Positions 1 through 6,864 of a DNA stretch of 8,792 nucleotides are shown one piece after another. The notes below the pieces were generated by a model. The model saw only the letters and a list, made by a program, of their open reading frames with translations, was not told the origin of the DNA and did not search any database. Within the stretch, counting starts at the first letter, position 1, and each line of letters opens with the position of its first letter. The stretch comes from Balneola sp. (lineage in GTDB: Bacteria > Bacteroidota > Rhodothermia > Balneolales > Balneolaceae), in assembly GCA_002730655.1 (NCBI GenBank), contig PCAT01000091.1, positions 1-8,792 of the forward strand. Direction: 5' to 3'. The position numbers were made by a program, and so were the translations under genes.

Positions 1-138
1 TAAATAGGGATTATCATCAACTGATTCATAAAAAGCTTCCCAATTAAAATGTTGAGCCAATAAACCAGTCAGTGATGATTTACCTGCGCCTATGTTTCCA
101 GCAACGGCGATATATTGTTGTTTGTTTTGTTCTGACAC
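1..138 (-). CDS. Deoxynucleoside kinase, N-terminal part (cut by the window edge)
   Basis: Only the first 46 codons are present; the gene runs off the left edge. The visible part has a P-loop, GNIGAGKSS, at residues 14-22, followed at 37-46 by YESVDDNPYL. This pairing is the signature of the deoxynucleoside kinase family (dCK/dGK/dAK-like), in which the Glu after the P-loop acts near the sugar 5'-hydroxyl. Members phosphorylate deoxynucleosides with ATP in the cytoplasm for dNTP salvage. The start is GTG at 136-138: an in-frame TAA lies directly before it, so no upstream start is possible and no ATG is near. It sits 11 nt after the pgi stop codon and is probably the third gene of the pfkA-pgi transcript. 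No clear ribosome binding site is seen. Which deoxynucleoside it uses cannot be told from this fragment. Confidence 0.85.
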   Translation of the reverse strand, partial: MSEQNKQQYIAVAGNIGAGKSSLTGLLAQHFNWEAFYESVDDNPYL

Positions 139-149
139 TTATTGATTGA

Positions 150-1433
150 TTATTTACCCAATAGTCGATACATAGCTTTTTTATAATCTTCGACCCCTGG
201 TTGGTTAAATGGATTAATGCCTAAACTGTAGACAAAAACACCTGTGAATATTTGGTAAAAATAAATAAGTGCACCAACAGATTTAGCATTTAATTCTGAC
301 AAATGAATAGTTACAATAGGAACTTGCCCTTCACAATGAGCCTCAATAGTACCGGACTCAGCTTTGGAATTTATAGAATGAAAGAAATCTCCTTCCAAAT
401 AGTCTAAACCATCTCCAAAATCAAGACTGGAAGGAACCGATAATTGTGCACCTACTTGATCAACAACTAAAAACGTTTCAAATAATGACCGCGTACCATC
501 CTGAATAAATTGGCCCAAACTATGTAAATCAGTTGAAAATCCCGCTACCGTGGGGAAAATACCTTTCCCATCTTTTCCTTCACTTTCCCCTAACAACTGC
601 TGTATCCATCTCCCAAATGAAAGTAATTCAGGCTCAAAAGAAGTAAAAATATCAATAGTTATACCCTTACTATGAAGTGCATTTCTAAGTGCGGCATATT
701 CTACAACTACATCTGCATTTTCTTCCAGTATTTTATAATTACTTACTGCTCCCTCGAATAACTCCTCAATCGAAATTCCAGCTACTGCTATAGGTAGTAG
801 TCCAACTGGTGTCAAAACTGAAAATCTACCGCCAACATCCGATGGAATAATGAATTTTTGATACCCTTCTTTATCTATAACTTCATTCAGCACCCCACCT
901 CTTTCACTCGTAGTACAAATAATTCGTTCTACAGCATCCTCAAATTCTTCATGAATAAACTTCCTGAGTACTCTGAACGATAATGCTGTTTCAAGCGTAG
1001 ATCCTGATTTTGAGATCACATTTAGAACTATACTTTTTTTCGAACCATCCGCTTTAGGCATCTTTAGATATTGTAACAAGTCCTTTAAATATGCGCCACT
1101 CATATGATAGCCTGCAAACAAAATTTCTGGCCCATTGGGTGTAAAAGGAGGTTTTAAAGCGTCGATAACAGCTTTGGCCCCTAAATAGGATCCACCTATA
1201 CCACATACAATGAATACATCTACTGAATCATGTATTTTTTTTCCTAATTGGTTTAACTGAGCGACTAGGTCTGAATCTGGTTTTTCTAGTAAGTCACGCC
1301 AACCTAACCACGCAGATCCCGGACCTGTTCTGTGGCGTAGATCGTCTAATCCTTTTGTAGCAAGACTATGCGCATGAATATACTCCTGATCCGTCAAAAA
1401 CTTTCTAGCTCTGCTAATATTTGCTTTAATCAT
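150..1433 (-). CDS. pgi: Glucose-6-phosphate isomerase
   Basis: Interconverts glucose-6-phosphate and fructose-6-phosphate in the cytoplasm (glycolysis and gluconeogenesis). The protein has 427 residues, so it is the short bacterial type (about 450 in Bacillus) and not the roughly 550-residue proteobacterial and animal form. Two SIS-fold sugar-binding regions are visible: GIGGSYLGA at 78-86 and SKSGSTLET at 141-149. The family signatures are GGRFS at 201-205 and FNQPGVEDYKK near the C-terminus (409-419). Catalytic candidates, by comparison with rabbit PGI, are Glu283 (in GESEGK), His304 (in STDLHSLGQ) and Lys418. The ATG lies 2 nt after the pfkA stop codon, with AAGG 5 nt upstream of it inside the end of pfkA, which suggests translational coupling. 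No key residue is missing. The identification is secure. Confidence 0.97.
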   Translation of the reverse strand: MIKANISRARKFLTDQEYIHAHSLATKGLDDLRHRTGPGSAWLGWRDLLEKPDSDLVAQLNQLGKKIHDSVDVFIVCGIGGSYLGAKAVIDALKPPFTPNGPEILFAGYHMSGAYLKDLLQYLKMPKADGSKKSIVLNVISKSGSTLETALSFRVLRKFIHEEFEDAVERIICTTSERGGVLNEVIDKEGYQKFIIPSDVGGRFSVLTPVGLLPIAVAGISIEELFEGAVSNYKILEENADVVVEYAALRNALHSKGITIDIFTSFEPELLSFGRWIQQLLGESEGKDGKGIFPTVAGFSTDLHSLGQFIQDGTRSLFETFLVVDQVGAQLSVPSSLDFGDGLDYLEGDFFHSINSKAESGTIEAHCEGQVPIVTIHLSELNAKSVGALIYFYQIFTGVFVYSLGINPFNQPGVEDYKKAMYRLLGK

Positions 1434-1435
1434 GA

Positions 1436-2449
1436 CTACCTTAACATTTTTGCTAGTTCAATTAAGCCAAAATCGAGACCTTTCTTTTTTGCTACAGCTA
1501 CCCTGAGTGGTGTAATCTTTAAAGAATTATTTACCACCCCAACCATCACCTCATTATGGCCTTCCATCAAAACTTTTATCGCCGAAGCACCAAGTCTGCT
1601 TGCTAATACTCTGTCACGAGCAGATGGAGAACCACCACGTTGTACGTGACCTAAAATACACACACGTAAATCATATTTCGTGAAATCATCTTTTATTTTT
1701 TCAGCTAACTTTAAGGCTCCTCCCGTTTCATCACCTTCTGCGACCACAACTAGAGAAGAACGCTTTTGTTCTTTTAACATATTTTTGAGTTGCGCTTTTA
1801 TATCACTGATCGAAGTGAGCTCTTCTGGTAACAAAGAAAGCTCGGCACCAACTGCAATCCCTGTTTCAAGTGCTATAAATCCTGCATCTCGGCCCATCAC
1901 TTCAACTAAAAACATGCGTTCATGAGCATCGGCGGTATCCCGAATCTTATCAATTGCCTCTATAGCGGTATTTAGAGCAGTATCATACCCTATGGTTTCG
2001 TCTGTACCAATGATATCATTATCTATAGTCGCAGGAATACCAATTACACGAATTCCATATTCTTTACTTAGTAAATTGGCTCCTTTGAAGGTCCCATCAC
2101 CACCAATTACGACCATTGCATCAATGCCTTTATTTTTTAGATTCAATGCAGCTTGAGCTCGTCCACCTTCAGTTCTAAAGTCCTTTGAACGTGCCGATTT
2201 GAGTATGGTACCACCGCGCTGAACAATATTTGATACTTTTTCGGAATCTAACTCTACAAATTTATCTTCAATTAAACCTTGATACCCCCTATAAATACCC
2301 CATATTGTAAGATTGTATCTATTTGCCCCTCGCACAACCGCACGTAACGCTGCATTCATACCAGGGGAATCCCCGCCACTTGTCATTACTGCTATTGTCG
2401 ATATCTCTTTATCCATCATGATGGTTCTAACTTCTGTTGAGTGATTCAT
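1436..2449 (-). CDS. pfkA: ATP-dependent 6-phosphofructokinase
   Basis: Phosphorylates fructose-6-phosphate to fructose-1,6-bisphosphate, the committed glycolytic step, in the cytoplasm. Visible motifs are TSGGDSPGMNAALRAVVR (23-40), GGDGT (116-120), TIDND (141-145) with the catalytic Asp, HERMFLVEVMGR (176-187) and GHVQRGGSP (267-275), all of the group A PFK family. The Gly of GGDGT matches E. coli Gly104, which favours ATP over pyrophosphate. The residue before TIDND is Ala where E. coli has Gly124; PPi-dependent enzymes have Lys there. The given start makes 337 residues. Two Met codons at residues 11 and 12 (starts at 2419 and 2416) would give 327 or 326, nearer the usual 320-328, so the true start may be one of these. 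First gene of the minus-strand cluster; its upstream region is shared with a divergent gene. Confidence 0.96.
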   Translation of the reverse strand: MNHSTEVRTIMMDKEISTIAVMTSGGDSPGMNAALRAVVRGANRYNLTIWGIYRGYQGLIEDKFVELDSEKVSNIVQRGGTILKSARSKDFRTEGGRAQAALNLKNKGIDAMVVIGGDGTFKGANLLSKEYGIRVIGIPATIDNDIIGTDETIGYDTALNTAIEAIDKIRDTADAHERMFLVEVMGRDAGFIALETGIAVGAELSLLPEELTSISDIKAQLKNMLKEQKRSSLVVVAEGDETGGALKLAEKIKDDFTKYDLRVCILGHVQRGGSPSARDRVLASRLGASAIKVLMEGHNEVMVGVVNNSLKITPLRVAVAKKKGLDFGLIELAKMLR

Positions 2450-2466
2450 AGAATGAAAAATCGTAG

Positions 2467-2507
2467 TACCTCAATAATTTACAGACTTTATGCCTACATT
2501 TGAGGTA
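2467..2507. repeat. 8-bp inverted repeat in the divergent spacer (possible operator)
   Basis: TACCTCAA at 2467-2474 is matched perfectly by its reverse complement TTGAGGTA at 2500-2507, with 25 nt between the arms. It lies between the divergent pfkA and polyprenyl synthase genes, and its right arm overlaps a TACATTTG promoter-like box. The arms could be a binding site for a dimeric regulator looped over the spacer, or two half-sites. The spacing is long for a simple transcriptional hairpin. The function is inferred; only the repeat itself is seen. Confidence 0.45.
2495..2502 (+). promoter_or_regulatory. TAnnTTTG -7 box candidate for the envelope cluster
   Basis: TACATTTG matches all six fixed positions of the Bacteroidota -7 consensus TAnnTTTG and lies 76 nt before the TTG start of the polyprenyl synthase. 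No TTG element is seen 17-23 nt upstream, so the promoter is only half supported. Its overlap with the inverted-repeat arm at 2500-2507 would let a bound regulator block it. Confidence 0.35.
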
Positions 2508-2578
2508 TCCAAGTTTACAAAAAATTGTTCACTTTTGGGCTATTCATATAAAACTTAAAACTAATATTATTTTATTCG

Positions 2579-3553
2579 TTGAATATTAAGCTATCTGATA
2601 TAACCAGCAGCATAGAAATTGATTTAAACAATTTCAGAACGTTCTTCAAAGAGACCATCAAATCAGATGTTCCGCTATTAGATGTGTTAATTAAATATCT
2701 AATAAAACAAAAAGGCAAAGAAGTACGTCCTATTCTCGTTTTCTTAAGTGCAAGATTATTTGGGAACATAAACCAACGAAGTATGGTAGCTGCAACTATG
2801 ATCGAGTTATTACATACAGCAACTCTACTCCATGACGACGTGGTAGATAAGGCGTATTCTAGACGAGGCTTTGTAACTATACATAACATTTGGAATAATA
2901 AAGCCGGTATATTATTGGGTGATTTTTTGTTATCTAAAGGATTGTTAATTGCACTAGAAAATAAAGAACACACCTTATTAGAGTTGCAATCCAGGGCAGT
3001 TCAAAAGATGAGTGAAGGTGAATTAAGGCAATTGAAGACGACCGGGTTATTTAATATGACCGAAGAACGTTATTATCGAATCATTGAAGAAAAAACAGCT
3101 AGTCTCATAGCAACCTGCTGTCAATGTGGAGCAGTATCAACCTCAAATGATCCACAAATACACACTAAAATGTACGATGTTGGTAAAAATATTGGTATGG
3201 CCTTCCAAATAAAAGATGACTTGCTCGACTATTCTGAGAATGAAATTGGTAAACCAAAACGTAATGATATTGTAGAGCGAAAAGTAACATTGCCTTTTAT
3301 TATGGCTTTGCAACATGCTAAAAAATCAGAAGTCCGATTTTATAAAAAGCTGATGAAGAAAAGAAAAAAAAAGAGTTCAGAGGTTCAAAGAATTGTAGAT
3401 TTTGTATCAGCTAACAATGGTATTTCTCATGCGAAAGAAGTTATGTTAGACTATGCATCAAAGGCTAAAAACGATTTACTTGAAATAGCTAAACCATCCT
3501 CTACGAAACCATTATTCCAACTCATCGATTTCATCACACACCGTTCAAAGTAA
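2579..3553 (+). CDS. Polyprenyl diphosphate synthase, probably long-chain
   Basis: A trans-isoprenyl diphosphate synthase that extends an allylic diphosphate with isopentenyl diphosphate at the membrane-cytosol interface. It has 324 residues. Visible are the GKxxR motif at 46-50, the first Asp-rich motif DDVVD at 86-90 followed by Arg95-Arg96, and the second Asp-rich motif DDLLD at 213-217. The fifth residue before the first Asp motif is small (Ala81), which in this family usually allows long products. An octaprenyl- or heptaprenyl-type role in making the menaquinone side chain is therefore likely, but inferred. The start is TTG: the N-terminus begins about where relatives do, an in-frame stop lies at 2549-2551, and no ATG lies between. 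Oddities are Arg228 where GKPxGxD normally has Gly, and a very basic stretch at 256-265. First gene of the plus-strand cluster; 12 nt separate it from the next. Confidence 0.9.
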   Translation: MNIKLSDITSSIEIDLNNFRTFFKETIKSDVPLLDVLIKYLIKQKGKEVRPILVFLSARLFGNINQRSMVAATMIELLHTATLLHDDVVDKAYSRRGFVTIHNIWNNKAGILLGDFLLSKGLLIALENKEHTLLELQSRAVQKMSEGELRQLKTTGLFNMTEERYYRIIEEKTASLIATCCQCGAVSTSNDPQIHTKMYDVGKNIGMAFQIKDDLLDYSENEIGKPKRNDIVERKVTLPFIMALQHAKKSEVRFYKKLMKKRKKKSSEVQRIVDFVSANNGISHAKEVMLDYASKAKNDLLEIAKPSSTKPLFQLIDFITHRSK

Positions 3554-3565
3554 AACACCCACTAT

Positions 3566-4417
3566 ATGAGTGAATATAAAGGGATAGAACCAACCCACGT
3601 GTTTCTAGCCGATGTGCATCTTAAAAATTCTAAATCAATGGGAGAAAACTACGAAAGAGACCTATGCTCCCTGATTAACTACGCAGCAGAAAAAAAAATA
3701 CACCTCTACCTACTTGGAGATATTTTTGACTATTGGATGGAATTCCCTAGCCGTGAACAAAAAATAACTCATAATAACTCTATCAATAAGACTACACTAC
3801 CACTCATTGGCTCTATGCTACTAGATACACTTCATCAGTATAACGAATCATTTACTCCTGCCCACTACATTTTAGGAAATCACGATTATTGGGATGCGGG
3901 ACATTTTTCAGCTATTGGTTGTATAGTATTTAAAGATGGCTGTAAAATCAATTTGGATCAACAAACTATTTGTTTAATACACGGAGATGGACTACCAACA
4001 AAAAAAACTCAAATCCATGGAAATAAAATAAGTCCACTTAAACGCGCAACATTCCACACAATACTACGGTCAAAAGCATTTGTAAAATTATTTCAATTTT
4101 TTTTTGCACCCCATCAAGCCTGGTCAATAATGAAATACTTTTCGAATTTTAGTAAAAAGAAAAGAAAAATAGTACTAAATACTATTGATTCATCACTTAA
4201 ATATCTGATTAATTATTCCGATATTGATGTAGTAATCGGTGGTGACGATCACTATGCAAGAACCGTACATATAAATGGTGGACAATACATAAATACCGGA
4301 CCTTATTACGAACATCACCTCGTTTTAACCTACTCCAAGCAAGGCTGGGCACACGCCCAGTGGGACGGAAAAATGAACAAATTTGTATTAAAAGAACAAC
4401 CCATTTACTCTTTATGA
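3566..4417 (+). CDS. lpxH: LpxH-like UDP-2,3-diacylglucosamine diphosphatase (metallophosphoesterase)
   Basis: Calcineurin-like phosphoesterase of 283 residues. Metal-site motifs in order are DVH (16-18), GDIFDYW (51-57), GNHDYW (104-109), HGDG (139-142) and GDDH (226-229). GDIFDYW, HGDGL and the following basic helical insert (about 145-200, a possible lid) resemble LpxH, which cleaves UDP-2,3-diacylglucosamine to lipid X in lipid A synthesis on the cytoplasmic face of the inner membrane. The last motif is normally GHxH; here its first His is Asp227. In LpxH of Haemophilus that His binds the second metal, so metal preference or activity may differ. The setting, between a polyprenyl synthase and a penicillin-binding protein, supports an envelope role. 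The TGA stop overlaps the next ATG. LpxH is the best guess; another phosphoesterase of the same superfamily remains possible. Confidence 0.7.
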   Translation: MSEYKGIEPTHVFLADVHLKNSKSMGENYERDLCSLINYAAEKKIHLYLLGDIFDYWMEFPSREQKITHNNSINKTTLPLIGSMLLDTLHQYNESFTPAHYILGNHDYWDAGHFSAIGCIVFKDGCKINLDQQTICLIHGDGLPTKKTQIHGNKISPLKRATFHTILRSKAFVKLFQFFFAPHQAWSIMKYFSNFSKKKRKIVLNTIDSSLKYLINYSDIDVVIGGDDHYARTVHINGGQYINTGPYYEHHLVLTYSKQGWAHAQWDGKMNKFVLKEQPIYSL

Positions 4418-6723
4418 GCCAACCTAACAACATAGATCAAGAACGTTATTTCAGTGATTCAGAATATCGTAGACAAATAGCTGAAGAATCTAGCAAACAT
4501 TCAAAATCTTCCAGTAGGTTAAGAGAAGCACTTATTGCTGTTGGCAGTACGCTTTTTCTTGGAATTGTGGTCATTAGCGCTTACGGATTTTTTTTATTCC
4601 AAGGCTTGCCTTCCATAGATCAACTAGAAAACCCGGATACTGCGATTGCCAGTGAAGTGAGAAGCAGAGACGGTGTTGTGCTGGATAAATATTTTACTGA
4701 AAACAGGACGTGGGTCAGATACCAAGATATTTCGCCATATGCTATAAATGCTCTTATTTCCACAGAAGATCATCGCTTTTACAACCATTGGGGAATGGAT
4801 ATGTTTAGAACCTTAGCCATTCCAATCAATATATTAAGAGGGAGAGTTGAAGGTGGGTCAACCTTGAGCCAACAATTAGCTAGAAATTTATACAAAGAAA
4901 TTGGGCAGAATTTTTCAGTTAATAGAAAATTCCGAGAAATGATTACGGCAGTTCAAATTGAAAAAAACTATACCAAAAAAGAAATTATTGAAATGTATTT
5001 CAATACGGTCGAGTACTCCAATAGTGCATTTGGCATCGAAGCAGCTTCTAGAACTCATTTTAATAAGTCTGCAAAAAACCTGAATATATTAGAAGCAGCT
5101 ACATTGGTAGGTTCAGTTAATGCAGTATATGCATACAATCCAAGACTATTTCCTGAACGTTCAAAACAGCGAAGAAATATAGTCTTACGTCTAATGAATA
5201 GACAAAAATATATATCCGAATCTGATTTTAAAGAGTTAAGTATGGCAGAAATAAATCTAGATTATCAGCCTCCATCTAAATCGGGGCGTGTAAATCGCTA
5301 TTTTGGTGAATATGTACGCCAAAAAATTACACCATGGGCTCAAGAAAATGGATACGATTTATTCACGGATGGACTGGTCATACACACTACCATCGATTCA
5401 AGATTACAAGCTCATGCAGAAAGAGCTATCCAAGTGAAATTAGATTCTTTGCAGAAAATCTTTGAACTAGAATGGACAAATTCTGGAAGTGAGGTCTATA
5501 TGGATCGATTATGGGAGAAATATCCCTCTTTTTTAGATAGCTTTTTAGAGGATACAGACGAGTATAAAAATGGATTCCAAACATACCAGACCACCATTCG
5601 AAAAACCGTACTAGACAGTCTCAAAATAGACTCGATGTTTGTTGATTCCGTCTTAAAATCAAGAACCAGATTAGAAGCAAGTTTTGTGGGAATTGACCCA
5701 TCCAATGGTAATGTCATGGCTTGGGTCGGTGGATCCAATTATGGAAATGTACAATTCGATCATGTATATCAGGCTAGAAGGCAAGCAGGATCTACCTTTA
5801 AACCTTTTGTTTATGCGGTAGCCATTGATAATGGATACAAACCATATCATACTTTCTCTAAATATCCCACGAAATACTATGATAGAAACGGAAATGTGTG
5901 GGATCCCAAAGATGAAACAGTAGCATCAGGGCCAATCAACATTAGTCTTCGAGAAGCACTTGCAAGAAGTCTAAATAATATCACTGTTCGTTTACTTCCT
6001 GAAATTGCAGGGGAACCTGGTACCAATGAATTGTGGAAACTAGATCCTGCTGCTAGAAAAATTAAAGTTATGGCCTCAAATCTTGGCATAGATATGTCAA
6101 AAACACCTGCATATCCTTCATTAGCATTAGGTACTGCTGAAGTTTCACTTCTGGAAATAACTAGTGCATATACTGCATTTGCCAACGAGGGAGTTCATAT
6201 AGATCCAATAGCCATCACCAGAATAGAAGACCGAGAAGGCAATGTATTAGTGGAATACCACCCAGAATATAAACAAGAAGTAATAAGTCCCGAAACAGCC
6301 TATTTATTGGTTGATATGATGCGTGGCGTTATTCGTGGTGGAGATGGTTACAATGGAACAGGTGTCAGATTACGAAATATTTATGGTGTAAGGCAGGATA
6401 TTGCTGGTAAAACAGGTACCACACAAAATTCGGCAGACAACTGGTTTATAGCAATGACACCTCATTTAGTTATGGGTTCCTGGGTAGGTGGTGAGGACCG
6501 TAGAATTCGTTTTCCAACCGACCGTGCTTACTCGATCGGTCAGGGTGCAAGAACAGCACTTCCAATTGTTGGAACTTTCATCAACTATGTCAGTAAGGAT
6601 TCGCAAGCCTATTGGAACTACGATGCTTTTAATCCACCTGCTGGTTTTATTATGCCTGTGGATCCAAACAAAAACCGTAATGAAATGGCTGAAGATGATA
6701 ATAAAGGTACTATTGGATGGTAG
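4414..6723 (+). CDS. Bifunctional class A penicillin-binding protein (transglycosylase / transpeptidase)
   Basis: A PBP1A-type enzyme of 769 residues that polymerises lipid II and cross-links the glycan strands in the periplasm, anchored in the inner membrane. It has a short polar cytoplasmic tail, one membrane helix at about 38-62, then a GT51 domain with EDHRF (118-122, catalytic Glu118), GGSTLSQQL (147-155) and the RKFRE / KKEIIEMYFN region (171-197). A helical linker at about 330-420 leads to the transpeptidase domain with STFK (460-463, nucleophile Ser460), SLN (519-521) and KTGT (666-669). All catalytic motifs are intact. The start is the ATG at 4414, which overlaps the previous TGA as ATGA; an in-frame ATG at 4360 would add 18 residues coded inside the preceding gene and is less likely. 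Last gene of the plus-strand cluster. Whether to call it mrcA or pbpF cannot be settled from sequence alone. Confidence 0.95.
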   Translation: MSQPNNIDQERYFSDSEYRRQIAEESSKHSKSSSRLREALIAVGSTLFLGIVVISAYGFFLFQGLPSIDQLENPDTAIASEVRSRDGVVLDKYFTENRTWVRYQDISPYAINALISTEDHRFYNHWGMDMFRTLAIPINILRGRVEGGSTLSQQLARNLYKEIGQNFSVNRKFREMITAVQIEKNYTKKEIIEMYFNTVEYSNSAFGIEAASRTHFNKSAKNLNILEAATLVGSVNAVYAYNPRLFPERSKQRRNIVLRLMNRQKYISESDFKELSMAEINLDYQPPSKSGRVNRYFGEYVRQKITPWAQENGYDLFTDGLVIHTTIDSRLQAHAERAIQVKLDSLQKIFELEWTNSGSEVYMDRLWEKYPSFLDSFLEDTDEYKNGFQTYQTTIRKTVLDSLKIDSMFVDSVLKSRTRLEASFVGIDPSNGNVMAWVGGSNYGNVQFDHVYQARRQAGSTFKPFVYAVAIDNGYKPYHTFSKYPTKYYDRNGNVWDPKDETVASGPINISLREALARSLNNITVRLLPEIAGEPGTNELWKLDPAARKIKVMASNLGIDMSKTPAYPSLALGTAEVSLLEITSAYTAFANEGVHIDPIAITRIEDREGNVLVEYHPEYKQEVISPETAYLLVDMMRGVIRGGDGYNGTGVRLRNIYGVRQDIAGKTGTTQNSADNWFIAMTPHLVMGSWVGGEDRRIRFPTDRAYSIGQGARTALPIVGTFINYVSKDSQAYWNYDAFNPPAGFIMPVDPNKNRNEMAEDDNKGTIGW

Positions 6724-6725
6724 AC

Positions 6726-6757
6726 GTATTTAATTATATTCAAATAAATACTTTTTT
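6726..6757 (+). terminator. Hairpin plus T-run after the penicillin-binding protein gene
   Basis: GTATTTA at 6726-6732 pairs perfectly with TAAATAC at 6745-6751 across a 12-nt loop, and six T follow directly (6752-6757). It starts 2 nt after the stop codon. The layout is that of an intrinsic terminator for the plus-strand cluster, but the stem is short and AT-rich, so termination may be weak. Confidence 0.45.
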
Positions 6758-6795
6758 GGCACCGTACGGATGAAGTTTTATTTTAAATGAACTTT

Positions 6796-6826
6796 AAAGT
6801 ACGGATAGTCCCCAAATCCATACTTT
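6796..6826 (-). terminator. 11-bp hairpin downstream of atpC
   Basis: Arms at 6796-6806 and 6816-6826 enclose a 9-nt loop. In the minus-strand RNA all 11 pairs form, with one G-U wobble; in the plus-strand RNA the same position is a C-A mismatch. The strand bias suggests the hairpin serves the atpD-atpC transcript, whose stop codon is about 40 nt upstream. No clean U-run follows, only an AT-rich stretch, so it may be a terminator or a stabilising 3' end. The octamer GTACGGAT in the left arm (6799-6806) recurs at 6764-6771 inside a CCGTACGG palindrome. Confidence 0.45.
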
Positions 6827-6864
6827 CTACATAATTTTTAATCAAACAATTGCATTCTAAAAAA

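Noticed and set aside
2525..2552. Enterobacterial-type promoter, TTGTTC - 16 nt - TATAAA, before the polyprenyl synthase
   Set aside because: The match is in very AT-rich DNA and does not follow the promoter pattern expected for Bacteroidota.
2572..2973. Minus-strand open frame opposite the start of the polyprenyl synthase
   Set aside because: Opposes a conserved family domain including the first Asp-rich motif and has no recognisable features of its own.
4360..4413. Upstream ATG start for the penicillin-binding protein (18 extra residues)
   Set aside because: It lies within the preceding gene in another frame; the ATG at 4414 overlapping the TGA stop is the usual coupled arrangement and gives a normal N-terminal tail before the membrane helix.
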